50,506 bases of DNA from Betaproteobacteria bacterium (GTDB taxonomy: Bacteria; Pseudomonadota; Gammaproteobacteria; Burkholderiales; SG8-39), in NCBI GenBank assembly GCA_947482825.1, contig CANKMT010000036.1:1-50506 (forward strand), in the 5' to 3' direction. Under the pieces are notes generated by a model, which worked only from the letters and a program-made list of their open reading frames with translations, was not told where the DNA came from and searched no databases. A program made the translations under genes and the position numbers. Positions within the stretch are counted from its first letter, which is position 1. Every line of letters begins with the position of its first letter. Shown piece after piece: positions 38,750 to 48,062 of the stretch.

Positions 38750-40009
38750 TTACTCCGGTTCGCCTTTCTTCTTATCGTTGCCTGCGATGAACGGGCTCCA
38801 CGGCGCCGCCTTGACCGGGCCGGGCGTCTTCCAGACCACCTTGAACTGGCCGTCGGCCTGGACTTCGCCGATGAACACGGCGCGGTGCAGGTGGTGGTTG
38901 TTCTCGTCCATCTTGATCGTGAAGCCAGAGGGCGCCTTGAACGTCTGGCCGGCAACTGCGGGAATCACCTTGTTCACGTCCGTCGACTTAGCCTTCTCGA
39001 CCGCCTGCTTCCACATGTAGATGCCGATATACGTCGCTTCCATCGGGTCATTGGTCAGCGGCTTGTCCGCGCCCGGCAGCTTCTTCGCCTTGGCGTACGC
39101 AGCCCACTTCTTCTTGAACTCGTCGTTGGCGGGATTCTTGAGCGACATGAAGTAGTTCCATGCCGCGAGGTGGCCGACGAGCGGCTTGGTATCGACGCCG
39201 CGCAGTTCCTCTTCACCCACCGAGAACGCCACGACCGGGACGTCGGTGGCCTTGAGGCCCTGGTTGCCCAGTTCCTTGTAGAACGGCACGTTCGAGTCGC
39301 CGTTGATGGTCGAGATCACCGCAGTCTTGCCGCCGGCGGAGAACTTCTTGATGTCGGCAACGATGGTCTGGTAGTCGCTGTGGCCGAACGGCGTGTACTT
39401 CTCGTCGATGTCCTTGTCGGCGATGCCCTTGGACTTCAGGAAGGACCGCAGGATCTTGTTGGTGGTGCGCGGATACACGTAGTCGGTGCCCAGAAGGACG
39501 AAGCGCTTGGCGCCGCCGCCTTCCTTGCTCATCAGGTATTCGGTCGCGGGAATCGCCTGCTGGTTCGGCGCGGCGCCCGTGTAGAACACGTTCTTCTCGA
39601 GCTCTTCACCTTCGTACTGCACCGGGTAGAAGAGCAGGCCGTTCAGCTCCTTGAACACCGGCAGCACGGATTTCCTCGACACCGAGGTCCAGCAACCGAA
39701 CACCACCGAAACCTTGTCCTGGCCGATGAGTTGCTTGGCTTTCTCGGCGAAGAGGGGCCAGTTGGAGGCCGGGTCGACGACCACGGGCTCGAGTTTCTTG
39801 CCCATCACGCCGCCCTTGGCGTTGATTTCCTCGATCGCCATGAGCGCCACGTCCTTCAGCACCGTCTCGCTGATGGCCATCGTGCCCGAAAGCGAGTGGA
39901 GGATGCCGACCTTGATGGTGTCGGCGGCCTGCGCGTATGGCCCGTAGCTGAATGCGGCGGCGACGGCGGCGCCCACTGCCAGTTGTTTCAGAAACCCTCT
40001 GCGTTGCAT
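38750..40009 (-). CDS. urtA: Urea ABC transporter substrate-binding protein UrtA
   Basis: The 419-residue protein has a twin-arginine-like signal (RRGFLKQLAVGAAVAAAFS) and the UrtA pattern: IKVGILHSLSGTMAISETV, GCWTSVSRKSVLPVFKELN, LLFYPVQYEGEE, NGDSNVPFYKELGNQGL and a C-terminal HRAVFIGEVQADGQF. It binds urea in the periplasm. AGGAGA lies 8 nt before the ATG; the longer in-frame opening is rejected. It is the first gene of the block, downstream of a sigma-54 candidate. Confidence 0.96.
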   Translation of the reverse strand: MQRRGFLKQLAVGAAVAAAFSYGPYAQAADTIKVGILHSLSGTMAISETVLKDVALMAIEEINAKGGVMGKKLEPVVVDPASNWPLFAEKAKQLIGQDKVSVVFGCWTSVSRKSVLPVFKELNGLLFYPVQYEGEELEKNVFYTGAAPNQQAIPATEYLMSKEGGGAKRFVLLGTDYVYPRTTNKILRSFLKSKGIADKDIDEKYTPFGHSDYQTIVADIKKFSAGGKTAVISTINGDSNVPFYKELGNQGLKATDVPVVAFSVGEEELRGVDTKPLVGHLAAWNYFMSLKNPANDEFKKKWAAYAKAKKLPGADKPLTNDPMEATYIGIYMWKQAVEKAKSTDVNKVIPAVAGQTFKAPSGFTIKMDENNHHLHRAVFIGEVQADGQFKVVWKTPGPVKAAPWSPFIAGNDKKKGEPE

Positions 40010-40106
40010 GTGTGCTTTCTCCTGGATTGATGAGCGTTGCTCGATTTTCATGCGAGTCGCTGCACCCACTTGAGCTGCGACGATCCCGCAAGTCCGATGG
40101 GTCAAT

Positions 40107-40122
40107 TGCACAGCCCGTGCCA
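40107..40122 (-). promoter_or_regulatory. Sigma-54 promoter candidate for urt-ure
   Basis: On the minus strand the sequence reads TGGCACG-GGCT-GTGCA, against the consensus TGGCACG-N4-TTGCW, with one mismatch in the -12 element and correct GG/GC spacing. Predicted transcription starts about 90 nt upstream of urtA. Sigma-54 control fits nitrogen-limited expression of urea uptake and urease. Confidence 0.65.
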
Positions 40123-40229
40123 TGCCGCGGTGCGCTCCGCTTCGCGTCAGTTAAGCCTTAGCAAACAAAGCAATGCGGCAGGCTTACGACGCCGTAAGAC
40201 GCCTTCGAAGGCTGCGTGGACGAAAAGCC

Positions 40230-40247
40230 GGCGCCTGACTTGGTGCG
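40230..40247 (-). promoter_or_regulatory. Possible NtrC-binding site
   Basis: GGCGCCTGACTTGGTGCG resembles the NtrC palindrome (consensus arms GCAC and GTGC): the right arm TTGGTGC is good, the left arm is imperfect. It lies about 110 bp upstream of the sigma-54 candidate, a normal enhancer distance. Weak support by itself. Confidence 0.35.
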
Positions 40248-40346
40248 TCCCGGAACAGAACGCACTTATATAGGGCGCCGGTTTATGCACCTTCGTCCCG
40301 TCCCGCGCCATAATCCTTATCGTCCAGGTCGAAAACCGCCCTCACC

Positions 40347-41093
40347 ATGTCAATCAATCGTTTTTCGTTTGCCCTGAACGCCTCCGAAAACGAGCGTTTC
40401 CTCGTGCGCAAGGGCGTGGACATGCTCGCGTTGCTGCGGGCCCTGGTCGCCCGACGTAACGCGGTGGCGCTTTACTTCGGCGAAGCCGACGGCCGGCTGG
40501 ACACCGGATTCCTCGGCCTCAACCCGGCTTACGAGGAACTCATCTTTTCGCCGGGGCGCGATCCGGACTCGCTGGAGCGACTGCTCGCAGCGGGTTCGTT
40601 CGGCGTGGAGACCTCGCTCGACTCGATCCGGATCCTGTTCATCGCGAGCCATGCGGAGATCACGCAGCTCAATGGGCAGAAGGCGTTGCGCGCGCGCATC
40701 CCGGAAGTGCTGGCCCGCATGCAACGCCGTGAATCGGTCCGCATCGCAATACCGGAGGGCAAGCCGTCGTTCTGTACGGTGCGCGTGGGTTCGGACCCTG
40801 CGCGGGAGATCCGGATGCGCGTGAACGACATTTCGATCAGCGGCCTCGGCCTTGTGCTCGGGACGGGGGAAACCGCCATTTCGCCCGGCAAGACCTTTCA
40901 TGAGTGCAGCCTGGCACTGCCGGGCATGGGCGTGATGCGTTGCACGTTGAACATCGTCCACGTGAGGGAAACACTCCCCGGCAGCGCCGAGCACCGCGTC
41001 GGATGTCAGTTCGTTGACCTCCCGGGACTGTCGCGCGAGCAGCTCCGCGGTTACGTGGCGCGGCTGGAGCGCGCACAACTGGCCACGGGTTAG
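40347..41093 (+). CDS. YcgR-like c-di-GMP-binding (PilZ) protein
   Basis: The 248-residue protein has an N-terminal YcgR-like domain (residues 10-120) and a PilZ domain with the c-di-GMP motifs R128-x3-R132 and D161-x-S-x-x-G166 (NDISISGLG). It probably acts as a flagellar brake or other c-di-GMP effector. It shares the window with an HD-GYP phosphodiesterase but is not adjacent. It is divergent from urtA. Confidence 0.88.
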   Translation: MSINRFSFALNASENERFLVRKGVDMLALLRALVARRNAVALYFGEADGRLDTGFLGLNPAYEELIFSPGRDPDSLERLLAAGSFGVETSLDSIRILFIASHAEITQLNGQKALRARIPEVLARMQRRESVRIAIPEGKPSFCTVRVGSDPAREIRMRVNDISISGLGLVLGTGETAISPGKTFHECSLALPGMGVMRCTLNIVHVRETLPGSAEHRVGCQFVDLPGLSREQLRGYVARLERAQLATG

Positions 41094-41129
41094 GCGCCGT
41101 CGCATTGCTTTTTAGCGGGATGTCGTTTA

Positions 41130-41145
41130 CTGTATAAATACACAG
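41130..41145. promoter_or_regulatory. LexA (SOS) box upstream of imuA
   Basis: CTGTATAAATACACAG matches the LexA consensus CTGT-N8-ACAG. The palindrome extends outward to GTTTACTGT and ACAGTAAAC (41125-41150), 9-bp perfect arms. A TATAAA -10-like hexamer lies inside it, so LexA binding would occlude the promoter of imuA-imuB-dnaE2, 16 bp upstream of the imuA start. Confidence 0.9.
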
Positions 41146-41161
41146 TAAACGAGCTTCGCGG

Positions 41162-41929
41162 ATGCCCGCAATGGGTCCGCACCCCACATCCCGCATGCCT
41201 TCACTCACCGCCCTGGCGGACATCCTGCATCACGGCCTCGTATGGCGCGTCGGCGAACTCGCGCGCGTCGAAACACCGTGCATCCCGAGCGGATTTGCAG
41301 CCCTCGACGCCGAGCTGCCCGGTGGCGGATGGCCGGCTGGCGTCCTGACCGAGTTGCTGCCCGAACACATCGGCATCGGCGAAGTCCGCGCGCTCGGGCC
41401 GGCACTGGCGCGGCTGTCCGGGCAAGGCCAATGGGTTGCATGGATTGCGCCGCCCTACCTCCCCTATGCGCCGGCACTGCAGGCGGCAGGCATCGACCTT
41501 GCGCGCGTCATGGTCGTGAGGACCAAGTCCCCACAAGAGTCCCTGTGGGCGATCGAGCAGGCATTGCAATCGGGGGCCTGCGGCGCGGTGCTGGGCTGGC
41601 CCGAAAAGGCCTCTTTCACGCAATTGCGCCGGCTCCAGATCGCGGCCGAGGGCAGCCAGGCACTGGCGTTCCTCTTTCGCTCGCCGCTTGCGGCGCGCGA
41701 AGCTTCCCCTGCGGCGCTGCGCCTGCACCTGCAAAGCATGAAAGGCGAGCTTGCGGTCAGGATCCTCAAGCGCCGCGGCGGGCCGCTTGCACGGCCCATC
41801 CTCCTCACCCCCGCGCCGGTGATCGAAACCCCGCCGTGTCACGCCTCCCCAATCAATCATGCAGTGGACCGCCCTCTACCTCCCGCGCCTTGCGCTCGAA
41901 TCCTTCCTGCGCGCCTCGCCCACGGCTGA
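41162..41929 (+). CDS. imuA: Translesion-synthesis protein ImuA
   Basis: The 255-residue RecA-like accessory protein has PSGFAALDAELPGGGWPAGVLTELL and WVAWIAPPYLPYAPAL, the pattern of ImuA. It acts with ImuB and DnaE2 in SOS mutagenesis. It is the first gene after a LexA box. ImuB starts inside its last 71 bp. The ATG at 41162 is kept; a second in-frame ATG at 41195 is an alternative. Confidence 0.92.
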   Translation: MPAMGPHPTSRMPSLTALADILHHGLVWRVGELARVETPCIPSGFAALDAELPGGGWPAGVLTELLPEHIGIGEVRALGPALARLSGQGQWVAWIAPPYLPYAPALQAAGIDLARVMVVRTKSPQESLWAIEQALQSGACGAVLGWPEKASFTQLRRLQIAAEGSQALAFLFRSPLAAREASPAALRLHLQSMKGELAVRILKRRGGPLARPILLTPAPVIETPPCHASPINHAVDRPLPPAPCARILPARLAHG

Positions 41930-43295
41930 TCCCTGGGCGGTGGCAGAGCATCGCCACGTCGTGGACTGCAATGCGGCGGCTTTTGCGCAAGGCGTGCGTC
42001 CCGCAATGGCGCGCGCCGCAGCAGCGGCACTCGCGCCCAACCTGCGCGTTCGCGAGCGCGATGCGCAGGCGGAGCTCGAAGCGCTCGAGGGGTTGGCCGC
42101 ATGGGCCGGCCGCTATACGCCGAACGTCGCGCTGGCCTGCGGCGCAGCCGGTCCGCAGGGCCTGCTGCTCGAGGTCTCCGGCAGCCTGAAACTTTTCGGG
42201 AGCACTGCGGCGATCGCCACCGGTCTTGCGCAAGGCGCTGCCGAAATGGGATACACCGCCTCCCCCGCCGCAGCGCCGACCGCACACGGCGCTTGGCTGC
42301 TCGCACGCGCGGGCTCCCCTTCGCCGTGCCTTGAGCTGAGCGACCTCTCCCGCAGGCTTCAGCCGCTGCCTGTCGAAATCCTCGATTGCGGCTCTCGCAC
42401 GCTGGCAACGCTCGAAGCTGTCGGTGTCCGCACCCTCGGCGAAGTGCTCACCCTGCCGCGGGCGGGACTCGCCCGGCGTTTCGGGCAGGCGCTATGCGAC
42501 GAACTGGACCGCGCGCTGGGGACACGCCCCGATCCGCGCGTATTCTTCGCGCCGCCCGAACGTTTCCACGCCGGTCTCGAATTGCCCTCCGAAGTTCGTG
42601 ACGCCGGGGCCCTCGTTTTCGCCCTGCAGCGGCTGATAGTGCAGCTCGGCGGCTTTCTGGCCGCGCGGGACGGCGGCGTGCAGCGCCTGCGCATCGAACT
42701 CTTCCACAAGGAGACGAGCACCGATGTCGAGATCGGCCTCGTGCGACCCGGACGCGACATCGAACACTTCAGCCTGCTCGTGCGGGAAAAACTCTCCGCG
42801 CTCTCACTGAAGCAACCCGTTCGCAGGATCGCGCTGGCGGCCGACGACATCCTCGCCATCGCGCCCGAAAACCTCGACCTGCTCGACCAGACTTTCAAGC
42901 GTCCCGGCGACTGGCATGGGCTCATTGAGCGCCTGCGGGCGAGGCTCGGCAACTACGCCGTGAGCGGCCTCGCCACCGGCGAGGCACACCGGCCCGAAGC
43001 GGCTTGGCACGTTGCGGAGCCTGGGGAACGCAGCCCAGCGCCCGGGTTCGGCACCCGGCCCCTGTGGCTGCTGCCGCAACCCAAACGCCTCGAGGCCGTC
43101 GGTTCCCTCCCGCTATGCGACGGACCGCTTGCGCTGCTGGCCGGGCCGGAGCGTATCGAGTCGGGCTGGTGGGACGGCCACGACGCGACACGCGACTACT
43201 ACGTTGCGCGCGCCGGCACCGAATCGCTGCTGTGGGTGTATCGCGAAAGGGATCCGGCAAAAGCGCATTGGTACCTGCATGGCATTTTCGGCTGA
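41859..43295 (+). CDS. imuB: Y-family polymerase-like protein ImuB
   Basis: The 478-residue protein has a Y-family layout (LYLPRLALESF, LLLEVSGSLKLFGS, LATLEAVGVRTLGEVLTLPRAGLARRFG) but the N-terminal catalytic aspartate position reads LYLPRLALE, as in ImuB, which is catalytically inactive and brings DnaE2 to the sliding clamp. It overlaps imuA by 71 bp and dnaE2 by 17 bp. Confidence 0.94.
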   Translation: MQWTALYLPRLALESFLRASPTADPWAVAEHRHVVDCNAAAFAQGVRPAMARAAAAALAPNLRVRERDAQAELEALEGLAAWAGRYTPNVALACGAAGPQGLLLEVSGSLKLFGSTAAIATGLAQGAAEMGYTASPAAAPTAHGAWLLARAGSPSPCLELSDLSRRLQPLPVEILDCGSRTLATLEAVGVRTLGEVLTLPRAGLARRFGQALCDELDRALGTRPDPRVFFAPPERFHAGLELPSEVRDAGALVFALQRLIVQLGGFLAARDGGVQRLRIELFHKETSTDVEIGLVRPGRDIEHFSLLVREKLSALSLKQPVRRIALAADDILAIAPENLDLLDQTFKRPGDWHGLIERLRARLGNYAVSGLATGEAHRPEAAWHVAEPGERSPAPGFGTRPLWLLPQPKRLEAVGSLPLCDGPLALLAGPERIESGWWDGHDATRDYYVARAGTESLLWVYRERDPAKAHWYLHGIFG

Positions 43296-46200
43296 GGGGA
43301 AGGAGCAGGGGGCGCAGGCCCCTTCCAAGGGAGCCTTCCCGCGCCCCCCGCACCCCCCGGCAGCTTCTTTCATAGAGGCCCCTTCGCACGCTTACGCAGA
43401 GATCCATTGCGTTTCGAACTTCAGTTTCCTGCGGGGGGCTTCGCATGCATCCGAACTAGTGGAGCGCGCGCAGGCGCTCGGCTACACGGCGCTGGCGATC
43501 ACCGACGAGTGCTCGCTCGCCGGCGTCGTGCGTGCGCACGTTGCCGCCAAAACCCAGGGTCTCAAGCTGATCATCGGCAGCGAGATCGCGCTTGCCGATG
43601 GGCCGAAGCTCGTCCTCCTTGCTACCGACCGCGAAGGCTACGGCAACTTGTGCGAGTTGATCACCATCGGCCGCCGCGTAAAAAAGGGGACTTACAGCCT
43701 GCGCAGCGCCGATCTGGATACAGGGCTGCCCGGTTGTCTCGTGCTGCTGGTTCCAGACTCGCGCGTCGATGAAAAGCACGCCCGCTGGGTGGCGAGGACA
43801 TTTCCCGGTCGCGCATGGATCGCGGCGGAATTGCATCTAGGTCCGCGGGACGACGTCTATCTCGCCGAACTGCAGGCATTGAGCCGGTCCTGCGGCCTGC
43901 CCCTGGTTGCCGCGGGCGGGGTGCACATGCATGCCGCATCCCGCCGCCCTTTGCAGGACACGCTCACCGCGATCCGCCTGGGCACCACGGTGGCCGAAGC
44001 CGGCCATGCACTCTTCCCGAATGCCGAACGGCACCTGCGCAGCAGGGAAAGGCTCGCGGCGCTCTATCCACAAGCGCTGCTTGCCGAAACACTGCGGGTC
44101 GCGGAGCGCTGCACTTTTTCACTGGACGAGTTGCGCTACGAATACCCCGAAGAACTGGTTCCCGCCGGCAGGACGCCTGCGGCCTATCTGCGCGAACTCG
44201 TCATGCAAGGTGCCGCCCTGCGCTACCCGGCCGGCGTCCCGGCGGCCGTGGTCACCCTCATCGGCAAGGAACTCGCCCTCATCCGGGAAAAGCTGTACGA
44301 GTACTACTTCCTTACCGTCTACGAGATCGTCCAGTTCGCCCGCGAACGGGAAATCCTCTGCCAGGGCCGCGGATCGGCGGCCAATTCAGCGGTGTGCTAT
44401 TGCCTGCACATCACGGAGATCGATCCGGCGCGCTCCCAGTTGCTGTTCGAGCGCTTCATTTCCGCGGAGCGCGACGAACCCCCGGACATCGACGTCGACT
44501 TCGAGCACGACCGGCGCGAGGAAGTCATCCAGCACATCTATGGGAAGTACGGCCGCGATCGCGCCGCGATTGCGGCCACCGTCATCCGTTACCGGTCGAA
44601 GAGCGCCCTGCGCGACGTGGGCAAGGCGCTCGGATTTTCGCTCGACCAGGTCGACCGGTTCACCAAGCTGCTCGCGTGGTGGGACGAACCCGACTCGCTG
44701 CCCCACCGGCTGCGCGAGGCCGGCTTCGACCCGCGCGCGCTCGCCGTCAGGCAACTGATTGAAATCGTCGGCGAACTGGCCGGCTTCCCGCGCCACCTTT
44801 CGCAGCATGTGGGGGGTTTCGTGATCGGGCGGGGAAAAATATCGCGCCTGGTGCCGGTCGAGAACGCGGCGATGCCGGACAGGTCGATCATCGAGTGGGA
44901 CAAGGACGACCTCGACGCGCTGGGCCTCATGAAGGTGGATGTGCTTGCGCTCGGCATGCTCTCGGCGATCCGGCGCGCGCTGGATCTCGTCAGCCGGGGA
45001 CGCGGCGCGCCGCTCAGGATGCAGGACATCCCACCCGAGGAGCCGGCGGTCTACACGATGCTGCAGCATGCCGACACCGTCGGCGTGTTCCAGGTCGAGT
45101 CACGCGCACAGATGTCGATGCTGCCGCGGTTGAAGCCAAAGGAGTTCTACGACCTCGTCATCGAAATCGCGATCGTGCGACCCGGCCCGATCCAGGGCGA
45201 CATGGTGCATCCCTACCTGTTGCGCAGGGACGGCCTCGTGAAGTTCGATTACCCCAGCGAGGCGGTCAAAGGCGTCCTCGAGCGCACTCTCGGCGTGCCG
45301 CTCTTCCAGGAGCAGGTCATGCGGCTGGCGGAGGTCGCGGCCGGCTTCACGCCCGGCGAAGCCGACCAGCTGCGCCGGGCCATGGCCGCGTGGAAAAGGA
45401 AAAGCGGCCTCGGCCCGTTCGAAAAGCAGATCAAGGACGGGTTGCACAGGAACGGCTATACGCCCGAATACGCCGACCGCATCTTCAGGCAGATCCTCGG
45501 CTTCGGCGATTACGGTTTCCCGGAGTCGCACTCGGCCAGTTTCGCGCTGCTCGCCTATGCCTCGGCGTGGCTCAAGCTGCGCCATCCCGCGGAGTTCCTC
45601 TGCGCATTGCTCAACAGCCAGCCGATGGGGTTCTACTCGCCTTCGCAGCTGGTTCAGGACGCACGGAAGGCCAAAGGCGAAAGGCCGGCTGTGGAAGTGC
45701 GTCCGGTGGACGTGTTTCAAAGCGACTGGGACTGCACCCTGGAGCCCCGGACGCCGTCGAATCCGGCGGTCAGACTCGGGATGCGCCTGGTCAAAGGCCT
45801 CGGCATGCCCGCGGGGGAAAGGATCGCCACGGCGCGCAGCGAGGCCCCTTTTGCTTCGGTCGCGGATCTTGCGGATCGCGCGGGCCTGGATCGACGCAAC
45901 CTCGCCGCGCTGGCCGAGGCCGGCGCCCTGCAAAGCATCGCGGGTCATCGACACTCAGCCAATTGGGAAGTCGCAGGCATCGAGGTATCAACCCCGCTCC
46001 TGCGAGATGCCGCCACGAAAGAAGAAGCGCCTCGGCTGCGCGTACCGACCGAAAGCGAAAACCTCCTCGCCGATTACGCGAGCATCGGACTCACGCTTGG
46101 CCGGCATCCGCTTGCGCTGCTGCGTGCTCGCCTCGCGCGCACCCGCTCGATCACCGCCCGGGACCTGATGCAGTTGCCGCACGACACCCGTGCAAAAGTC

Positions 46201-46467
46201 ACCGGCATCGTCACCGGCCGGCAGCGCCCGGGCACCGCCTCGGGCACGGTGTTCGTCACGCTCGAGGACGAGACCGGCTGGGTCAACGTCATCGTCTGGC
46301 CGCGGCTCGTGGAGAAGCAACGCACCGAACTGCTCGGCTCGAAACTGATGACGGTGCACGGCACGCTGGAGCGCCAGGGCGAGGTCGCGCACCTGGTCGC
46401 GCACCGGTTGGTCGATGACAGCCGGCTGCTTGGGGACCTGGGGACAGCCAGCCGCGACTTCCAGTGA
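43279..46467 (+). CDS. dnaE2: Error-prone DNA polymerase DnaE2
   Basis: The 1062-residue C-family polymerase has a PHP domain at its start (YAEIHCVSNFSFLRGASH, LAITDECSLAGVV), the catalytic PDIDVDFEHDRREEV at about residues 400-414, and an OB-like C-terminus (KVTGIVTGRQRPGTASGTVFVTLED). It does mutagenic translesion synthesis with ImuA/ImuB. The ATG at 43279 overlaps the imuB end; the longer frame to 43012 is rejected. Confidence 0.95.
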   Translation: MAFSAEGKEQGAQAPSKGAFPRPPHPPAASFIEAPSHAYAEIHCVSNFSFLRGASHASELVERAQALGYTALAITDECSLAGVVRAHVAAKTQGLKLIIGSEIALADGPKLVLLATDREGYGNLCELITIGRRVKKGTYSLRSADLDTGLPGCLVLLVPDSRVDEKHARWVARTFPGRAWIAAELHLGPRDDVYLAELQALSRSCGLPLVAAGGVHMHAASRRPLQDTLTAIRLGTTVAEAGHALFPNAERHLRSRERLAALYPQALLAETLRVAERCTFSLDELRYEYPEELVPAGRTPAAYLRELVMQGAALRYPAGVPAAVVTLIGKELALIREKLYEYYFLTVYEIVQFAREREILCQGRGSAANSAVCYCLHITEIDPARSQLLFERFISAERDEPPDIDVDFEHDRREEVIQHIYGKYGRDRAAIAATVIRYRSKSALRDVGKALGFSLDQVDRFTKLLAWWDEPDSLPHRLREAGFDPRALAVRQLIEIVGELAGFPRHLSQHVGGFVIGRGKISRLVPVENAAMPDRSIIEWDKDDLDALGLMKVDVLALGMLSAIRRALDLVSRGRGAPLRMQDIPPEEPAVYTMLQHADTVGVFQVESRAQMSMLPRLKPKEFYDLVIEIAIVRPGPIQGDMVHPYLLRRDGLVKFDYPSEAVKGVLERTLGVPLFQEQVMRLAEVAAGFTPGEADQLRRAMAAWKRKSGLGPFEKQIKDGLHRNGYTPEYADRIFRQILGFGDYGFPESHSASFALLAYASAWLKLRHPAEFLCALLNSQPMGFYSPSQLVQDARKAKGERPAVEVRPVDVFQSDWDCTLEPRTPSNPAVRLGMRLVKGLGMPAGERIATARSEAPFASVADLADRAGLDRRNLAALAEAGALQSIAGHRHSANWEVAGIEVSTPLLRDAATKEEAPRLRVPTESENLLADYASIGLTLGRHPLALLRARLARTRSITARDLMQLPHDTRAKVTGIVTGRQRPGTASGTVFVTLEDETGWVNVIVWPRLVEKQRTELLGSKLMTVHGTLERQGEVAHLVAHRLVDDSRLLGDLGTASRDFQ

Positions 46468-46529
46468 GCGAAGGCGCCCAGCAAAGGTTTTGCGGTATCC
46501 TTTAAAGACCGCATCGGCAGGACGAAGAC

Positions 46530-46883
46530 ATGCCCTCAACTCGTCTGAATATTCGCCTGATCAAACAGCTCGCAGCCTTGGCGCTGACCGCAACAACGCT
46601 GCTGCCGCAGGCGGCGCAGGCCCAGGCACCGCTCTACACCTGGAAAGACGCGCAGGGCAACATCACCATCAAGAACTCGCCGCCACCGTGGTATGACGAT
46701 TCCGGATGGACCCGAGGCCCGCGCGTGCAGGTGCTGCGCGACAAGAAAGTCGTCGACGACACCGCATGGCCCGCGGAAAAAAGGCAGGAAGCCCGGAACC
46801 GGGCAACGGCCGAGGAAATAAAACGCCTGCAAGCGGCAAGCGCGTCGCAGGCAGCCAGGAAAGCGGAAAAGGACGACGAGTGA
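46530..46883 (+). CDS. DUF4124-like exported protein
   Basis: The 117-residue protein has a signal peptide ending in QAAQAQA and, after it, LYTWKDAQGNITIKNSPPPWYDD, the DUF4124 pattern. A charged helical tail (KRQEARNRATAEEIKRLQAAS) follows. Periplasmic, function unknown. It starts 62 bp after dnaE2, but co-transcription is not proven. Confidence 0.8.
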   Translation: MPSTRLNIRLIKQLAALALTATTLLPQAAQAQAPLYTWKDAQGNITIKNSPPPWYDDSGWTRGPRVQVLRDKKVVDDTAWPAEKRQEARNRATAEEIKRLQAASASQAARKAEKDDE

Positions 46884-46913
46884 GCGCTTGAGGGGCTTCA
46901 ATCGGCACTTGGT

Positions 46914-47222
46914 ATGACCGCTCGACTGTCGGCGCAAAAATTCCGGAAAGTAATTCTGATCGCAGCAGTTGCATTGGCCAGCCTGCTCGGTTCCGCTGCA
47001 ATCATCATTTTCCATGCGGACCGTTGGCGCCTTGAAGCGGATCAGCCGCGGATCTCCGACGCGATCATCGTGCTTGCCAGACGCGGAATTGACGTGGCGG
47101 TTGTCGCCCCCCCTGAAGAACCACATCCCGGACCATGGTGGTCAAACCAATTCGCTGCTCGTCAAAGCACAATAGAGTTGGGCAAGACGGTGATCTATGC
47201 GTTGGGATTGCAATCCCATTGA
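46914..47222 (+). CDS. Small putative membrane protein, unknown
   Basis: The 102-residue product has one membrane segment near its start (KVILIAAVALASLLGSAAIIIF) and a short soluble tail. I recognise no family. There is no clear ribosome site before the ATG. It lies at the left edge of the degraded island, so it may be a truncated or spurious gene. Confidence 0.4.
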   Translation: MTARLSAQKFRKVILIAAVALASLLGSAAIIIFHADRWRLEADQPRISDAIIVLARRGIDVAVVAPPEEPHPGPWWSNQFAARQSTIELGKTVIYALGLQSH

Positions 47223-47271
47223 GGCCGAGCCTGAGCAACAGCATCTCGCCACGAGCGAACCTCCAAGCAAT

Positions 47272-47655
47272 TCAGACCGCCCGGCGCGCGCCAGTTCGTG
47301 CAGTTTTCGCCGCCACCGGCGTGCGGCGCCGCGCTGGTACTTTGGTGCGGCTCGCGATGAGCAGCTTGAGCCCCGAGGCGTCGAGAATCCTCGTCAGGCT
47401 GCGAAGTTCCGGGTTGCCGGTGCCCGAGAGCGCGCGGCTCAGGGCGACGCGGTTCATGCCCGCATGCCTGGCAACGGCCGCCACGCCACCGCGCGCCTTG
47501 GCGACATTGCGCAGCGAAAGCATGAACGACGCCTGATCACCCTCGGCAAGCGCGGCGTTCAAGTACTCGGCCGACAACTCCGCATCGCGAAGCTGTTCGG
47601 CCAGCCACTCATCTTGCGGGGCCGCGGCCAGCAGGCTTCTTGGTTCTCGTTTCAT
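47272..47655 (-). CDS. higA: HigA-like antitoxin (XRE-type)
   Basis: The 127-residue protein has the HigA pattern: LNAALAEGDQASFMLSLRNVAKARGGVAAVARHAGMNRVALSRALSG (residues 33-79, pattern only) with a helix-turn-helix. A GGAAGG site lies 5 nt before the ATG. In type II systems it neutralises the HigB RNase and represses the operon. Its partner toxin is frameshifted, so this antitoxin is orphaned. Confidence 0.85.
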   Translation of the reverse strand: MKREPRSLLAAAPQDEWLAEQLRDAELSAEYLNAALAEGDQASFMLSLRNVAKARGGVAAVARHAGMNRVALSRALSGTGNPELRSLTRILDASGLKLLIASRTKVPARRRTPVAAKTARTGARRAV

Positions 47656-47668
47656 AGTCCTTCCAGTA

Positions 47669-47970
47669 TTATTTCGCTCGTTTGATGTCCGAGTCCTGCG
47701 ATCGTTTCTCGCCGCCGCACAACAGGATCACCACGGTCTGACCCTGTCTGCCCAAAAAAGACCCGGTGCTGCCCCGAAGTGGATACGCAACTCGCACACA
47801 CCGTCGCCTACCGCTTTCCAGTCGCCGAAGGTGCCAAAGGAAAGACGATCGACCCTTGCGAGGACCGCCGCCCGAACCTTCTTGTCATCGATCGATTCAA
47901 TCCAGTCGCGGTACGGATACCGACCCTCCGTCGTTCGATAGTGGAGGATTGTTGTATCAGCCATGGCCAT
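47669..47970 (-). pseudogene. higB: Frameshifted HigB/RelE-type toxin
   Basis: The first part (TILHYRTTEGRYPYRDWIESI, then GVCELRIHFG) is a RelE/HigB toxin. The usual C-terminus (GQTVVILLCGGEKR, then IKRAK and a stop at 47669-47671) exists, but in another frame. Frame changes occur around 47755-47775, near a run of six T. The frame as it stands ends prematurely at RVRPW. The toxin is probably dead, unless ribosomal slippage restores it. It overlaps no other gene and is 13 bp from higA. Confidence 0.75.
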
Positions 47971-48062
47971 GACTGTAGCTTATAAGCATCATATGCTCAA
48001 GGTCGACCCGACAGGTCGAACCGACTTCCTCGGCTACGCTCTCTTGTGGGGCAAAGGCTGGA

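Larger units (their letters stand above)
40010..40346. other. Divergent promoter region of urtA and the PilZ gene
   Basis: I see no gene in these 337 bp. They hold the sigma-54 promoter candidate (40107-40122) and an NtrC-like site (40230-40247) for the urt-ure block on the minus strand. The right part should hold the promoter of the plus-strand PilZ/YcgR gene, but I cannot assign its elements with confidence. Confidence 0.6.
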
